Part shown: positions 1-7,939 of the stretch, in pieces | How positions within the stretch are numbered: the stretch's first letter is position 1 | Layout: each line of letters starts with the position of its first letter | Assembly (NCBI RefSeq): GCF_022095615.2 | Contig: NZ_CP155559.1 | Span: forward strand, 617,501-681,500 | Reading direction: 5' to 3' | Length of the DNA: 64,000 nt | Source of the DNA: Bacillus thuringiensis | GTDB taxonomy: Bacteria > Bacillota > Bacilli > Bacillales > Bacillaceae_G | Notes under the pieces: generated by a model | What the model saw: only the letters and a program-made list of their open reading frames with translations | Databases searched by the model: none | What the model was told of the DNA's origin: nothing | Made by a program: the position numbers and the translations under genes

Positions 1-87
1 GAGGTTTGAAATTGGTGAATTTTATATAGGGTTGCTTTTACGTAAATGAAGAAACTAAAGTGAAACTTCTTTTTAAAGGAGGTGTAA

Positions 88-108
88 CTTTAGCTAAGAA
101 AGCTAAAG
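88..108 (+). promoter_or_regulatory. hairpin overlapping the ribosome binding site of the CorC-family gene
   Basis: A perfect 7-bp inverted repeat, CTTTAGC (88-94) and GCTAAAG (102-108), has a 7-nt loop. The 3' arm runs into the AAAGGA Shine-Dalgarno sequence (105-110) of the GTG start at 116, so the folded RNA would hide part of the ribosome binding site. A second strong SD-like stretch, AAAGGAGGTG, lies at 75-84 with no usable start just after it. A 5-codon ORF (46-63) precedes it. Translational control is inferred only. Confidence 0.35.
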
Positions 109-115
109 GACATAT

Positions 116-1414
116 GTGGATATTATAAAATTACTGATGGTAGCCATTCTTATTGCATTAACAGGTTTTTTTGTAGCTGTTGAGTTTGCAATTATTAAGG
201 TACGTAGCAGTCGTATTGATCAACTCGTTAGTGAAAAACGACGAGGGGCATTAGCAGCTAAAAAAGTAACTTCGAATTTAGATGAGTATTTATCAGCATG
301 TCAGTTAGGTATTACAATTACTGCTTTAGGGCTTGGGTGGTTAGGAGAGCCGACTATAAAACATTTACTCGAGCCGTTGTTTTTAAAACTACATTTATCT
401 CCTGCAATTGCAAGTACAGTTTCATTTATTATTGCTTTTGCAGTGATTACATTTTTACATGTTGTCATTGGTGAACTTGCTCCGAAGACGCTCGCTATAC
501 AAAGAGCAGAGCAAGTTAGCTTATTATTATCTAAGCCAATTATTTACTTTTACCGAGTAATGTATCCGTTTATTTGGGCTTTAAATGGTTCTGCAAGGCT
601 TGTAACAGGGTTATTCGGATTACATCCGGCTTCTGAACATGAAGTTGCTCATTCGGAGGAAGAATTACGATTAATCTTATCCGAGAGTTATGAGAGCGGA
701 GAGATTAATCAAAGGGAATTTAAATATGTAAATAATATTTTTGAATTCGATAATAGAGTCGCAAAGGAAATTATGGTACCTCGTACAGAAGTTGTAGGTT
801 TATATGAGGACGAACCATTTGAAACACATATTAAAATAATCGCACAAGAAAAGTATACGAGATATCCCGTATTTGGTGAAGATAAAGATGAAATTATTGG
901 GATGGTTAATGTAAAGGATTTATTTATTCGTTATATGGATGGTAATCGAGACGAGGAGTGCTCGATTACGCCATATACAAGGCCAGTTATTGAAGTGTTA
1001 GAAAATATCCCTATTCATGATTTGCTATTACAAATGCAAAGAAAACGAATTCCATTAGCTGTATTATATGATGAATATGGTGGTACAGCGGGGATCGTTA
1101 CACTAGAAGATATTTTAGAAGAAATTGTTGGAGAAATCCGAGATGAATACGATGAAGATGAACACCCGCCTATAGAGCATATAAGTGAAGGGTGTAAAAT
1201 CGTAGAGGGAAAAGTGCTTATTAGTGAAGTAAATGATTTATTTGGTATACACTTAATCGCTGATGATGTAGATACGATCGGTGGTTGGATTATGGTACAA
1301 AAGCAAATCGTTGCTGAAGGAGAGAGTATTGAAAAATACGGCTTTTCTTTTAAAGTTCTTGAAAAGGATATGCATCAAATTAAACGAGTGGAAATAAAGA
1401 AGGTAGAAGAATGA
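116..1414 (+). CDS. CorC/CNNM-family membrane protein (hemolysin C-like, DUF21 plus CBS pair)
   Basis: A 432-residue integral membrane protein of the HlyC/CorC/CNNM type, a family linked to divalent cation (Mg2+ or Co2+) efflux. The N-terminal DUF21 region (about 1-190) has hydrophobic segments near 4-26, 98-122 and 140-165. Two CBS domains follow (about 215-335; MVPRTEV and LEDILEEIVGEI are visible), then a C-terminal CorC_HlyC domain (about 350-425) with an acidic linker DEYDEDE. It starts with GTG at 116; the ATG two bases upstream is in another frame and stops after four codons. It stands alone, followed by the aspA promoter. Substrate is not deducible. 'Hemolysin' is a historical name, not evidence of toxicity. 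Confidence 0.85.
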   Translation: MDIIKLLMVAILIALTGFFVAVEFAIIKVRSSRIDQLVSEKRRGALAAKKVTSNLDEYLSACQLGITITALGLGWLGEPTIKHLLEPLFLKLHLSPAIASTVSFIIAFAVITFLHVVIGELAPKTLAIQRAEQVSLLLSKPIIYFYRVMYPFIWALNGSARLVTGLFGLHPASEHEVAHSEEELRLILSESYESGEINQREFKYVNNIFEFDNRVAKEIMVPRTEVVGLYEDEPFETHIKIIAQEKYTRYPVFGEDKDEIIGMVNVKDLFIRYMDGNRDEECSITPYTRPVIEVLENIPIHDLLLQMQRKRIPLAVLYDEYGGTAGIVTLEDILEEIVGEIRDEYDEDEHPPIEHISEGCKIVEGKVLISEVNDLFGIHLIADDVDTIGGWIMVQKQIVAEGESIEKYGFSFKVLEKDMHQIKRVEIKKVEE

Positions 1415-1456
1415 TTTTCTATAAATTTTTATAAAAGATATATATAGAAAAATAAA

Positions 1457-1488
1457 TGTTTGCGCTTTCAAAAAAGGTGCTATATAGT
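1457..1488 (+). promoter_or_regulatory. aspA promoter with overlapping cre-like element
   Basis: TTGCGC (1460-1465), a 17-bp spacer and TATAGT (1483-1488) form a good SigA promoter. The stretch TGTTTGCGCTTTCA (1457-1470) over the -35 resembles a CcpA cre box but lacks the conserved AA of the left half, so catabolite control is only a possibility. Confidence 0.45.
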
Positions 1489-1586
1489 GAAGGTGGATAC
1501 TGAAAAATTCTTCTGAATGATACTCGTATTTTTAGAGGGCGGATTTTTTAGATAAGGATTTAGAATGAAAAGCATAGGTGATGAAA

Positions 1587-3020
1587 ATGATAGCAACGAA
1601 GGATATACGTATAGAGAAAGATTTTTTAGGTGAAAAGGAAGTACCGAGTGTAGCTTATTATGGGGTACAAACATTACGTGCTGTAGAAAACTTCCCGATT
1701 ACAGGATATCGCATTCATCCGTCACTCATTACGGCAATGGCAATTGTGAAAAAAGCGGCGGCACTTGCAAATATGGATACTGGTTATTTAGCGAAAGACA
1801 TTGGACATGAAATTGCAGAGGCAGCACAAGAAATTGTTGATGGAAAATTCCATGATCAATTTATCGTGGATCCAATCCAAGGCGGTGCTGGAACTTCTAT
1901 TAATATGAATACAAATGAAGTAATCGCTAATCGAGCGTTAGAGCGTATGGGGTATGAAAAAGGCGCGTATGCAAAAATTAGCCCAAACACGCATGTGAAC
2001 ATGGCTCAATCAACGAATGATGCGTTTCCAACAGGAATTCATATTGCAACTCTTATGATGTTAGAAGAACTTCTTATTACAATGGAAGAACTTCATTCTG
2101 CTTTCCGTGCAAAAGCAAAAGAGTTCGATCACGTCATTAAAATGGGGCGTACACATTTACAAGATGCTGTTCCGATTCGTCTTGGACAAGAATTTGAAGC
2201 GTATAGCCGAGTGCTTGCGCGTGATATAAAAAGAATTAAACAGTCTCGTCAACATTTATACGAAGTGAACATGGGGGCGACAGCTGTTGGTACAGGATTA
2301 AATGCAAATCCTATGTACATTGAACAAGTGGTTAAACACCTGCGAACATTTAGTGGATTCCCACTTGTTGGTGCAGAGCACTTAGTCGATGCAACGCAAA
2401 ACACAGATGCATACACAGAAGTATCTGCGGCATTAAAAGTATGTATGATGAACATGTCTAAAATTGCGAATGACCTTCGTATTATGGCATCTGGACCGCG
2501 TGTTGGATTAGCTGAAATTCAATTGCCAGCTCGTCAACCAGGTTCATCTATTATGCCAGGTAAAGTAAACCCTGTTATGGCAGAAGTAATTAATCAAGTT
2601 GCTTTCCAAGTAATTGGTAATGATCATACAATTTGCTTAGCATCAGAAGCAGGACAATTAGAGTTAAATGTAATGGAGCCTGTACTCGTATTTAATTTAA
2701 TTCAGTCTATCAGTATTATGAATAACGGATTCCGTGTATTCCGTGAATATTGTATTAAAGGAATTACAGCAAATGAAGAATTGCTGAAGCAATATGTAGA
2801 GAAAAGTGTTGGAATTATTACAGCAGTTAACCCTCATATTGGTTATGAAGCAGCATCTCGTATTGCACGTGAAGCAATTGAAACAGGAAAATCTGTTAGG
2901 GAGCTATGTTTAGAACATGGTGTACTGACAGAAGAAGAATTGGATATTATTTTAGATCCATTCGAAATGACGCATCCTGAAATTGCTGGAGCTTCTTTAT
3001 TAAAGAATAAGAAGATGTAA
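1587..3020 (+). CDS. aspA: aspartate ammonia-lyase (aspartase)
   Basis: Aspartase converts L-aspartate to fumarate and ammonia in the cytoplasm, feeding the TCA cycle. The protein is 477 residues, normal for the family. The fumarase/aspartase signature GSSIMPGKVNPV is intact near residue 320, and GRTHLQDAVPIRLGQEF matches the second conserved block. The chosen ATG at 1587 sits 6 nt after AGGTG (1576-1580); GTG 1578 and ATG 1581 overlap that SD and are less likely. Class-II fumarase is the main alternative, but the sequence reads as aspartase. It is monocistronic and ends in a bidirectional terminator shared with the convergent lactate permease gene. Confidence 0.93.
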   Translation: MIATKDIRIEKDFLGEKEVPSVAYYGVQTLRAVENFPITGYRIHPSLITAMAIVKKAAALANMDTGYLAKDIGHEIAEAAQEIVDGKFHDQFIVDPIQGGAGTSINMNTNEVIANRALERMGYEKGAYAKISPNTHVNMAQSTNDAFPTGIHIATLMMLEELLITMEELHSAFRAKAKEFDHVIKMGRTHLQDAVPIRLGQEFEAYSRVLARDIKRIKQSRQHLYEVNMGATAVGTGLNANPMYIEQVVKHLRTFSGFPLVGAEHLVDATQNTDAYTEVSAALKVCMMNMSKIANDLRIMASGPRVGLAEIQLPARQPGSSIMPGKVNPVMAEVINQVAFQVIGNDHTICLASEAGQLELNVMEPVLVFNLIQSISIMNNGFRVFREYCIKGITANEELLKQYVEKSVGIITAVNPHIGYEAASRIAREAIETGKSVRELCLEHGVLTEEELDIILDPFEMTHPEIAGASLLKNKKM

Positions 3021-3023
3021 TGT

Positions 3024-3060
3024 AAAAAAACACCGATCCATTTGGATCGGTGTTTTTTTT
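3024..3060. terminator. bidirectional terminator between aspA and lctP
   Basis: The stem CACCGATCCA / TGGATCGGTG (3031-3052) is flanked by seven A's on the left and eight T's on the right, so it can terminate both convergent genes. Confidence 0.9.
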
Positions 3061-4678
3061 AAAAGATATTAAATACAGCGTTTAATTGAAGTAAGCTAAT
3101 GATAGCTAAGAAGATTAAACTGTATTTCATTGCTGTTTTAAATAGGACAGATTCTTTACCAACTAGTCCAACTGCGGCACAAGCAACTGCTACAGATTGT
3201 GGTGAAACCATTTTTGCCATTGTACCACCTACTACGTTTAATGCAACAAGAGTAGAAGGAACGATGTTTAATTGATCTGCAGTTACTGCTTGAAGCGGTG
3301 CAAATAATGAACCACTTGATACTACTGATCCTGTAATGAATACGCCAATCCATCCTAAGATCGGAGAAAGAACAGGGAATGCATTACCAGTAGAAGAGAA
3401 TGCAAGTCCAAGTGTAGATGACATACCAGAGTAGTTCTCTACGTAAGCTAAAGCGATAACGCTACAGATTGTATATACTGGAGCTTTTAGTTCTTTTATT
3501 GTTTCAACCATTAATTCTTTAACTATTTTCCCTTTTACGCGGTATACGATAAGTGAAACGATAATTGCTAATACGATTGCAGTAGTTGTAGATGAGAATA
3601 CATCAAATTTGAAAACAGCTGCGAAAGGTGTATCAGCTTTTGTAATTGGTGTAGTTTTCATAACGGCATTATGAAGACCAGGGAACTGAATGTTAAATAC
3701 TAAGTTTGCTAGTGCGCCATCCGGAGCAAATAAAGCTTTAATTGGTTTTAAATTAAAGATTGTTACGAATGCAGTTAAGAATACGAATGGAGACCAAGCA
3801 TATAGAATTTGATTGAATGTATGAGCTTCTTTTTCTTCTTGTTTTTCTTCTTTAGTAGAAGATTTTGGCTGCCAAACACGTAAGAATAATGCAAGAGAGA
3901 CCATACTTACAACGGCTGCGAAAATATTAGTAAGTTCCGCACCTAAGAAGTAAGTTACAAGGAACTGAGTAATGGCGAAAGAAACCCCACTTACAAGAAT
4001 ACCTTGCCAAGTTTCTTTAATACCTTTAATTCCATCGACCATTGAAACAAGTAGGAAAGGTAAAACAATACTAATGAATGGTAAAATAAGAACAGTTTGA
4101 CGACCGATAGTTAATGCGTCTAGCTCAGTTAATTGTGCTGGTACTGTAACTGGGATACCCATAGCACCCATAGCACCACCAGCGATGTTCGCTACCAAAC
4201 AAATACCTGCTGCTTTTAATGGATTAAAGCCCATACCTACAAGTAATGCAGCTGTAATAGCAACTGGAACCCCTAGCCCAGCTGCGCCTTCTAAGAAAGC
4301 ACCGAAAGAATAAGCGATTAATAATACTTGTAAACGTTGGTCATTTGTAATGCTTGAAATACTATCACGAATGACATTGAATTGCTCTGTTTTAACAGTT
4401 AATTTATAAAGGAAAATTGCTGCGATAACGATAGTACAAATTGGATAAAATCCAGATAAAACACCAAATCCGGCAGATGCTACAGCTACAGTTGCTGGCA
4501 TTTTATAAACGAATATAGCAAGAATAATAGCGACAATCACACTGTAAAGACCAGCGATATAACTTTTCATTTTCAGTCCCATTAAACAAATGATGAAGCA
4601 GAAAATTGGAAGTGCTGCGATTAGTGCAGATAACCAAATGTTGTTTAACGGGTCATAAATTTGTGTCCAAGTACTCAT
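3059..4678 (-). CDS. lctP: L-lactate permease (LctP/LldP family)
   Basis: A 539-residue polytopic membrane protein of the lactate permease family, usual length about 540-560, with hydrophobic segments throughout and conserved-looking stretches such as LEGAAGLGVPVAITAALLVG and SGSLFAPLQAVTA. It moves L-lactate with protons, for uptake under respiration or export during fermentation. The ATG at 4678 is preceded by AGGAG at about 12 nt. Upstream are a near-consensus promoter and two Rex-type operators, linking expression to the NADH/NAD ratio. Ldh is not adjacent here, unlike the B. subtilis ldh-lctP operon. Several lctP paralogues are common in this group, so which copy this is cannot be told. 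Confidence 0.9.
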   Translation of the reverse strand: MSTWTQIYDPLNNIWLSALIAALPIFCFIICLMGLKMKSYIAGLYSVIVAIILAIFVYKMPATVAVASAGFGVLSGFYPICTIVIAAIFLYKLTVKTEQFNVIRDSISSITNDQRLQVLLIAYSFGAFLEGAAGLGVPVAITAALLVGMGFNPLKAAGICLVANIAGGAMGAMGIPVTVPAQLTELDALTIGRQTVLILPFISIVLPFLLVSMVDGIKGIKETWQGILVSGVSFAITQFLVTYFLGAELTNIFAAVVSMVSLALFLRVWQPKSSTKEEKQEEKEAHTFNQILYAWSPFVFLTAFVTIFNLKPIKALFAPDGALANLVFNIQFPGLHNAVMKTTPITKADTPFAAVFKFDVFSSTTTAIVLAIIVSLIVYRVKGKIVKELMVETIKELKAPVYTICSVIALAYVENYSGMSSTLGLAFSSTGNAFPVLSPILGWIGVFITGSVVSSGSLFAPLQAVTADQLNIVPSTLVALNVVGGTMAKMVSPQSVAVACAAVGLVGKESVLFKTAMKYSLIFLAIISLLQLNAVFNIF

Positions 4679-4703
4679 AATGATGACAACTCCTATCTAT
4701 TTT

Positions 4704-4742
4704 ATGTGAAGAAATTCACATTATTTGTGAAACAATTCACAA
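4704..4742 (-). promoter_or_regulatory. two tandem Rex operators upstream of lctP
   Basis: Two 18-bp palindromes: ATGTGAAGAAATTCACAT (4704-4721) and TTGTGAAACAATTCACAA (4725-4742). The second fits the Gram-positive Rex consensus TTGTGAA-W4-TTCACAA apart from one C in the centre, and the first differs only at its outer bases. Their centres are 21 bp apart, two helical turns, on one face of the helix. Both also contain TGTGA-N6-TCACA, the B. subtilis Fnr pattern, so Fnr is the alternative. They lie just downstream of the predicted start of transcription, which suggests repression. Confidence 0.75.
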
Positions 4743-4757
4743 TCAACTTACATGCTT

Positions 4758-4786
4758 AGTATATTCTCCTTCAACACTATTGTCAA
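4758..4786 (-). promoter_or_regulatory. lctP promoter
   Basis: On the minus strand TTGACA (4786-4781), a 17-bp spacer and TATACT (4763-4758). This near-consensus SigA promoter places the start near 4751, about 9 bp before the first Rex-type operator. Confidence 0.7.
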
Positions 4787-4923
4787 CGTAAAAAAGTATA
4801 ATTATTCCATAATAGTGTTAAAAGAAATGCTTTGTTCATAAAGTAGACAAAAAGCGCATTCCAACCTATCTGGGTGCGCTGTAATAAGTTATTTGCATAT
4901 TCTTTTATTTCTTCGTATATCAT
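4783..4923 (-). CDS. doubtful 46-aa ORF ahead of the lctP promoter
   Basis: A minus-strand ORF from an ATG at 4923, reading MIYEEIKEYANNLLQ..., with a hydrophobic C-terminal half (around NALFVYFMNKAFLLTLLW). The start is the weak point: the nearest purine run is about 15 nt upstream. The stop overlaps the lctP -35 hexamer. It also contains an inverted repeat AGCGCA...TGCGCT followed by T's on this strand. It could be a gene remnant or chance; I do not recognise it. Confidence 0.2.
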   Translation of the reverse strand: MIYEEIKEYANNLLQRTQIGWNALFVYFMNKAFLLTLLWNNYTFLR

Positions 4924-5177
4924 TGGTTCTGATGAAGCCTTTGTACCATTGGATCTAGTAGTAAGGGAGAGTTATCACGCAAAATCCCAATTAGTATGGG
5001 CTAATAACCGGTGGAGGAAAAGTAAGATGCTCACTGATAAAAGTTTTATTTTCTTTAATAGGAAGTTTTGAATAACAGTTCAGGTAATTGCAGTACGAAA
5101 AAACAATAAGTCAATTTTTAATATTACATTAGCTCTTTTTACTGAAAATTCCTTTTAGTGTAACAAAGAGGTTAAAT

Positions 5178-5252
5178 ATGCTCCAACTACTTTACGAAAG
5201 GTTATCAATTATAGATGATATTTTACGATATCATTACCGCACGTTTCAATGA
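5178..5252 (+). CDS. possible 24-aa peptide followed by a hairpin
   Basis: The ORF has a GAGG SD-like element (5169-5172) ending 5 nt before the ATG and encodes MLQLLYERLSIIDDILRYHY plus four residues. The stop codon lies 8 nt before the large inverted repeat at 5260-5335. The SD-ORF-hairpin order looks like a small transcription unit, but no promoter is clear and chance cannot be excluded. Confidence 0.25.
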   Translation: MLQLLYERLSIIDDILRYHYRTFQ

Positions 5253-5259
5253 GGTGAAA

Positions 5260-5335
5260 ATATAACAAAAAGCTTGATAAAACAACGTTTGCAAGCAAAG
5301 TATTTGCAGCCCGTTGTTTTGCTTTTTCGTTATAT
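5260..5335. repeat. interrupted inverted repeat, terminator- or MITE-like
   Basis: The left arm is ATATAAC, AAAAAGC, then after a 5-nt bulge AAAACAACG (5260-5287). The right arm is CGTTGTTTT, GCTTTTT and, after one base, GTTATAT (5312-5335). The loop also pairs weakly (TTTGC / GCAAA). The arms are too long and bulged for a simple terminator, though T-rich on both strands. A small dispersed repeat of the cereus group is possible but cannot be shown from one copy. Confidence 0.4.
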
Positions 5336-5355
5336 CATATAGTATAATATTCAAA

Positions 5356-5390
5356 ATCAGCAAGGATTTATTCCTGAGTTCTTTGCTGAT
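5356..5390. repeat. 8-bp inverted repeat in the arsR upstream region
   Basis: ATCAGCAA (5356-5363) and TTGCTGAT (5383-5390) are perfect arms around 19 nt, with GGA/TCC pairing possible inside. It lies about 120 bp before the ArsR start. Role unknown. Confidence 0.3.
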
Positions 5391-5507
5391 AAAGATGGAA
5401 AAATTTTTCGGCTTTATAGGTTGATAAAGTTATGTCGTAACAGGAAATATAAGAACAGATATATAAATAAATAAAAAGAAAATAAAAACGAAAATGAGGG
5501 GAACTTT

Positions 5508-5795
5508 ATGAGCCAAAATCAATTCGAATGTCGTATTTCAGAAGAAGATGTACAAATGTTAAGAGCGCTAGCGCATCCGTTACGTTTACGTCTAGTAATG
5601 GAACTAATGCAACGAGGAACTTGTAATGTAACACAATTACAGGAAGTGTTAGAAATTCCGCAATCAACGGTTTCGCAACATTTAACGAAATTAAAACAAA
5701 ACAAAGTAGTGCGCTTTGAAAGACGAGGACTAGAAGTGTATTATCAAATTCATAATGATAAAGTAAGTGAAGTTGTAAAAACATTATTTTCTTAA
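5508..5795 (+). CDS. ArsR/PagR-like winged-helix regulator
   Basis: A 95-residue ArsR-family DNA-binding protein. The winged helix spans about 15-90: ALAHPLRLRLVMEL is helix 1-2, and VTQLQEVLEIPQSTVSQHL is the recognition region. The wing is near FERRGLEVYYQI. The metal-site motif ELCVCDL is absent; Cys8 and Cys39 are the only cysteines, so a thiol/redox sensor of the BigR/SqrR kind or a non-metal regulator like PagR of pXO1 is more likely than an arsenic sensor. The NVTQ...PQSTVSQHL stretch resembles PagR as I remember it. It starts at ATG 5508 after GAGGGG. No target gene is adjacent on its strand except sspH, which has its own SD and spore context. Confidence 0.85.
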   Translation: MSQNQFECRISEEDVQMLRALAHPLRLRLVMELMQRGTCNVTQLQEVLEIPQSTVSQHLTKLKQNKVVRFERRGLEVYYQIHNDKVSEVVKTLFS

Positions 5796-5811
5796 AATTT
5801 GAATATTATGG

Positions 5812-5843
5812 AAAAAGACGTGTGGGATATACGTCTTTTTTTA
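5812..5843 (+). terminator. terminator of the ArsR-family gene
   Basis: AAAAAGACGT (5812-5821), a 9-nt loop and ACGTCTTTTT (5831-5840), followed by more T's. Confidence 0.8.
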
Positions 5844-5986
5844 TTTGTCAGAAAGGTGATATGAGAGGAAATATTAGCATGTAAGGAAGAAAAGGCTATC
5901 AATTTACATGTTACTATAAGGAATATATTCTAAAGGGAAAAGAAAAGATAGGAGGGAGGACAGTAAGTAAAGGGAGGAATAATAGT

Positions 5987-6166
5987 ATGGATGTAAAACG
6001 TGTGAAACAAATCTTATCTTCTTCAAGTAGAATTGACGTTACATATGAGGGCGTACCAGTATGGATTGAGAGCTGTGACGAGCAGAGTGGAGTTGTTCAA
6101 GTGTATGATGTATCTAATCCTGGAGAAAGCGTTCACGTGAACGTGACGGCTTTAGAGGAGAAGTAA
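5987..6166 (+). CDS. sspH: small acid-soluble spore protein, SspH family
   Basis: A 59-residue protein starting [18 protein letters not shown] and ending VTALEEK. Length, the short hydrophilic N-terminus, the central [15 protein letters not shown] and the C-terminal LEEK match the H-type small acid-soluble spore proteins (B. subtilis SspH starts MNIQRAKELSVSAEQANVSF and ends SLEEI as I recall). These are minor SASPs of the spore core made in the forespore. A strong SD, GGGAGG (5972-5977), precedes the ATG. A SigG promoter is expected; I could not assign one with confidence. The single Cys is unusual for a SASP. The cereus group often has two sspH copies. Confidence 0.85.
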   Translation: MDVKRVKQILSSSSRIDVTYEGVPVWIESCDEQSGVVQVYDVSNPGESVHVNVTALEEK

Positions 6167-6206
6167 TAGAAAAGACGCTTCTAAAATTAGAAGCGTCTTT
6201 TCTATT
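6165..6206. terminator. bidirectional terminator between sspH and the peptide transporter gene
   Basis: A 42-bp perfect palindrome: arms of 20 bp with AGACGCTTCTAA at the core of the left arm, around a 2-nt centre. A-rich and T-rich ends serve both convergent genes. Confidence 0.85.
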
Positions 6207-6208
6207 TA

Positions 6209-7558
6209 TTATTCCATCATATGTGCAATTTTCTTAGAGAACATAAGAAGTACTAATCCTAGCACGATTACGATAACACCGATGCTTGCGAATACTTCTA
6301 AATATCCTAAAGATTGAGTGAAAGCAGCTAATTGTCCTGCTAATAAGTTTGCGAAGCCAGTACCAGCTAACCATACACCCATTAATAATGATGCTAATTT
6401 AACAGGAGCGATTGCACTTACCATAGATAATCCGATTGGTGATAAGAATAATTCACCGATTGTATGGAACATGTAAGTGAATACAATGAATAGTAAGTTT
6501 GCTTTCATTGTAATATTACCTTCATCGCTACCAGTTTTTAATACAGCTAAAGTTAGAACTAAATATCCAATCCCTAGCAAGATCATACCAAATGCCATTT
6601 TCGTTGGGATTTTCAAGTCACCATTTTTCGTTTTAGAAAGTTTAATCCATAATGCAGAAACCGGTAATGCTAGCAAGATAATGAATAGTGGGTTTACAGA
6701 TTGGAACCAAGGTGTTGGAATTGTAAATCCACCAATTGTACGATCCACGAATTTATCCGTGTAAAGTGTTAAAGAACTACCAGCTTGTTCAAATCCTGCC
6801 CAGAAAAATACAACGAAACAAGTTAAAATTAAAATTGCAGTAGTACGTTTTTTCTCTTGTGTTGTTAAAGGTTTTTTCTCAATTGCTTTTGCATTTTTTT
6901 CTTTAGATTGTTTACCGACAACAGTTGTTCCAATAGACCCTAAGTAACGAGGTGCTAAGAAATTAAAGGCAAGCTGTCCAATAATCATACCGATACAAGC
7001 TGTTAAGAAACCGTATCTATAATCTGCGAAGTAACCGCAAATGAATGGAGCGATAAGAGCTCCTAAGTTAATTCCCATGTAGAAGATAGTGAAGGCACTA
7101 TCACGACGAGAATCGTTTTCGCTATATAATTGACCTAATAAAGTCGAAATATTTGGTTTGAAGAATCCGTTACCAATAACTAATAATCCTAATCCTAAAA
7201 ATAGTCCAGTTTTTGTGTTCATTGAAAATAGTACAAAGTTACCAATTGCCATGATGATACCACCAATAGTAATGGCGTGTCGCTTCGTAATGAAATGGTC
7301 AGTTAACCAGCCACCAATAATAGGTGTGAAATATACAAGCATTGTGAAAATACCGTAAATTTGTACTGCAACTGCTTTATCAAATCCTAAACCGCCGCTT
7401 ACTAAGCTCGTTGTTAAATAAAGAACTAATAAGCCACGCATTCCGTAATAACTAAATCTTTCCCATGCCTCTGTAAAGAACAACAAATATAATCCTGGTG
7501 GATGTTTTTTTGGTGATTGTTGCTCTCCAGCTTTGTCTAATTTTAAAGCTGCATCCAT
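6209..7558 (-). CDS. proton-dependent di-/tripeptide transporter (POT/PTR family)
   Basis: A 449-residue MFS-type transporter that imports di- and tripeptides with protons. The family fingerprint FFTEAWERFSYYGMRGLLVL, with the ExxERFxYYG motif, is at about 27-46, and the PTR2 signature FYMGINLGALIAPFICGYFA is near 155. About 12 to 14 membrane segments are expected; the basic loop around 225-240 (KEKNAKAIEKK) is the usual central cytosolic linker. It starts at ATG 7558 after TAGGGGG. It is monocistronic. B. subtilis YclF and lactococcal DtpT are the likely relatives. The 380-bp upstream region holds a CodY-like box and CcpA-like half sites, listed separately. Confidence 0.9.
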   Translation of the reverse strand: MDAALKLDKAGEQQSPKKHPPGLYLLFFTEAWERFSYYGMRGLLVLYLTTSLVSGGLGFDKAVAVQIYGIFTMLVYFTPIIGGWLTDHFITKRHAITIGGIIMAIGNFVLFSMNTKTGLFLGLGLLVIGNGFFKPNISTLLGQLYSENDSRRDSAFTIFYMGINLGALIAPFICGYFADYRYGFLTACIGMIIGQLAFNFLAPRYLGSIGTTVVGKQSKEKNAKAIEKKPLTTQEKKRTTAILILTCFVVFFWAGFEQAGSSLTLYTDKFVDRTIGGFTIPTPWFQSVNPLFIILLALPVSALWIKLSKTKNGDLKIPTKMAFGMILLGIGYLVLTLAVLKTGSDEGNITMKANLLFIVFTYMFHTIGELFLSPIGLSMVSAIAPVKLASLLMGVWLAGTGFANLLAGQLAAFTQSLGYLEVFASIGVIVIVLGLVLLMFSKKIAHMME

Positions 7559-7939
7559 GTTTGTTTCCCCCTAATCCTGTATAACGGATATTTATGTAAT
7601 TATTTTAATTCACAAAATATTTAGAAGTCAATAGAATTATATGGAAATAGAAAGAAAAATTCTGAAAAAGTTCTATTTTTCTTCAACCGTTACTGTATTT
7701 TGCCCTGAAAACGAGATGATAAGCGTTTTCAAATGTAATAATTGAATTCTAAAAGAAAATAAAATAGTGATTAATCAGAAAATTTAGATTAAAATATCTA
7801 TTCTGATATAGAGAAAATATATTCTATTTACTTTTATAATATAACATATTGGGAATAAAAATACAAAATGAAATAATGTGACATTTAAGTGAATCGAAAA
7901 ATAACCAGCTCCATAGAAGGGGAGCTGGTTAGAAAAATA
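7559..7939. promoter_or_regulatory. upstream region of the peptide transporter with CodY- and CcpA-like motifs
   Basis: No gene is visible. At 7656-7670 the sequence matches the CodY box AATTTTCWGAAAATT at 11 of 15 positions. At 7706-7731 TGAAAACG and CGTTTTCA form an inverted repeat separated by 10 bp; each arm is a CcpA-type half site, but neither makes a complete cre. The left end of the gap carries the terminator of the siderophore-binding gene. Confidence 0.3.
7896..7930 (-). terminator. terminator of the siderophore-binding lipoprotein gene
   Basis: AACCAGCTCC (7903-7912) and GGAGCTGGTT (7921-7930) form a 10-bp stem. The T-rich run follows on the minus strand. Confidence 0.8.

Larger units (their letters stand above)
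4924..5507. other. gene-poor stretch with inverted repeats
   Basis: No convincing protein gene of normal length is visible. A plus-strand GTG-initiated reading frame at 4874-5071 has no SD and no recognisable motif. The stretch holds a 24-codon ORF with an SD at 5178, a 76-nt interrupted inverted repeat at 5260-5335 and a smaller one at 5356-5390. A third frame near 5350-5470 reads QQGFIPEFFADKDGKIFRLY with no start codon and could be the tail of a decayed gene. I see no insertion-sequence ends or target duplications that I can name. Confidence 0.4.

Noticed and set aside
1..115. A riboswitch or end of an upstream gene
   Set aside because: The stretch is too short, with no recognisable conserved core. 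Only the RBS hairpin is supported.
4874..5071. A 65-codon plus-strand ORF after the lctP promoter
   Set aside because: It starts with GTG without an SD, has no recognisable domain, and its start overlaps an inverted repeat. Treated as non-coding.
5260..5335. A named B. cereus group repeat such as bcr1
   Set aside because: Only one copy is seen and I cannot recall the bcr consensus well enough to match it. Kept as an unnamed inverted repeat.
6001..6166. sspH as part of the arsR operon
   Set aside because: A terminator lies after arsR and the SspH product belongs to the forespore; a shared transcript is unlikely.
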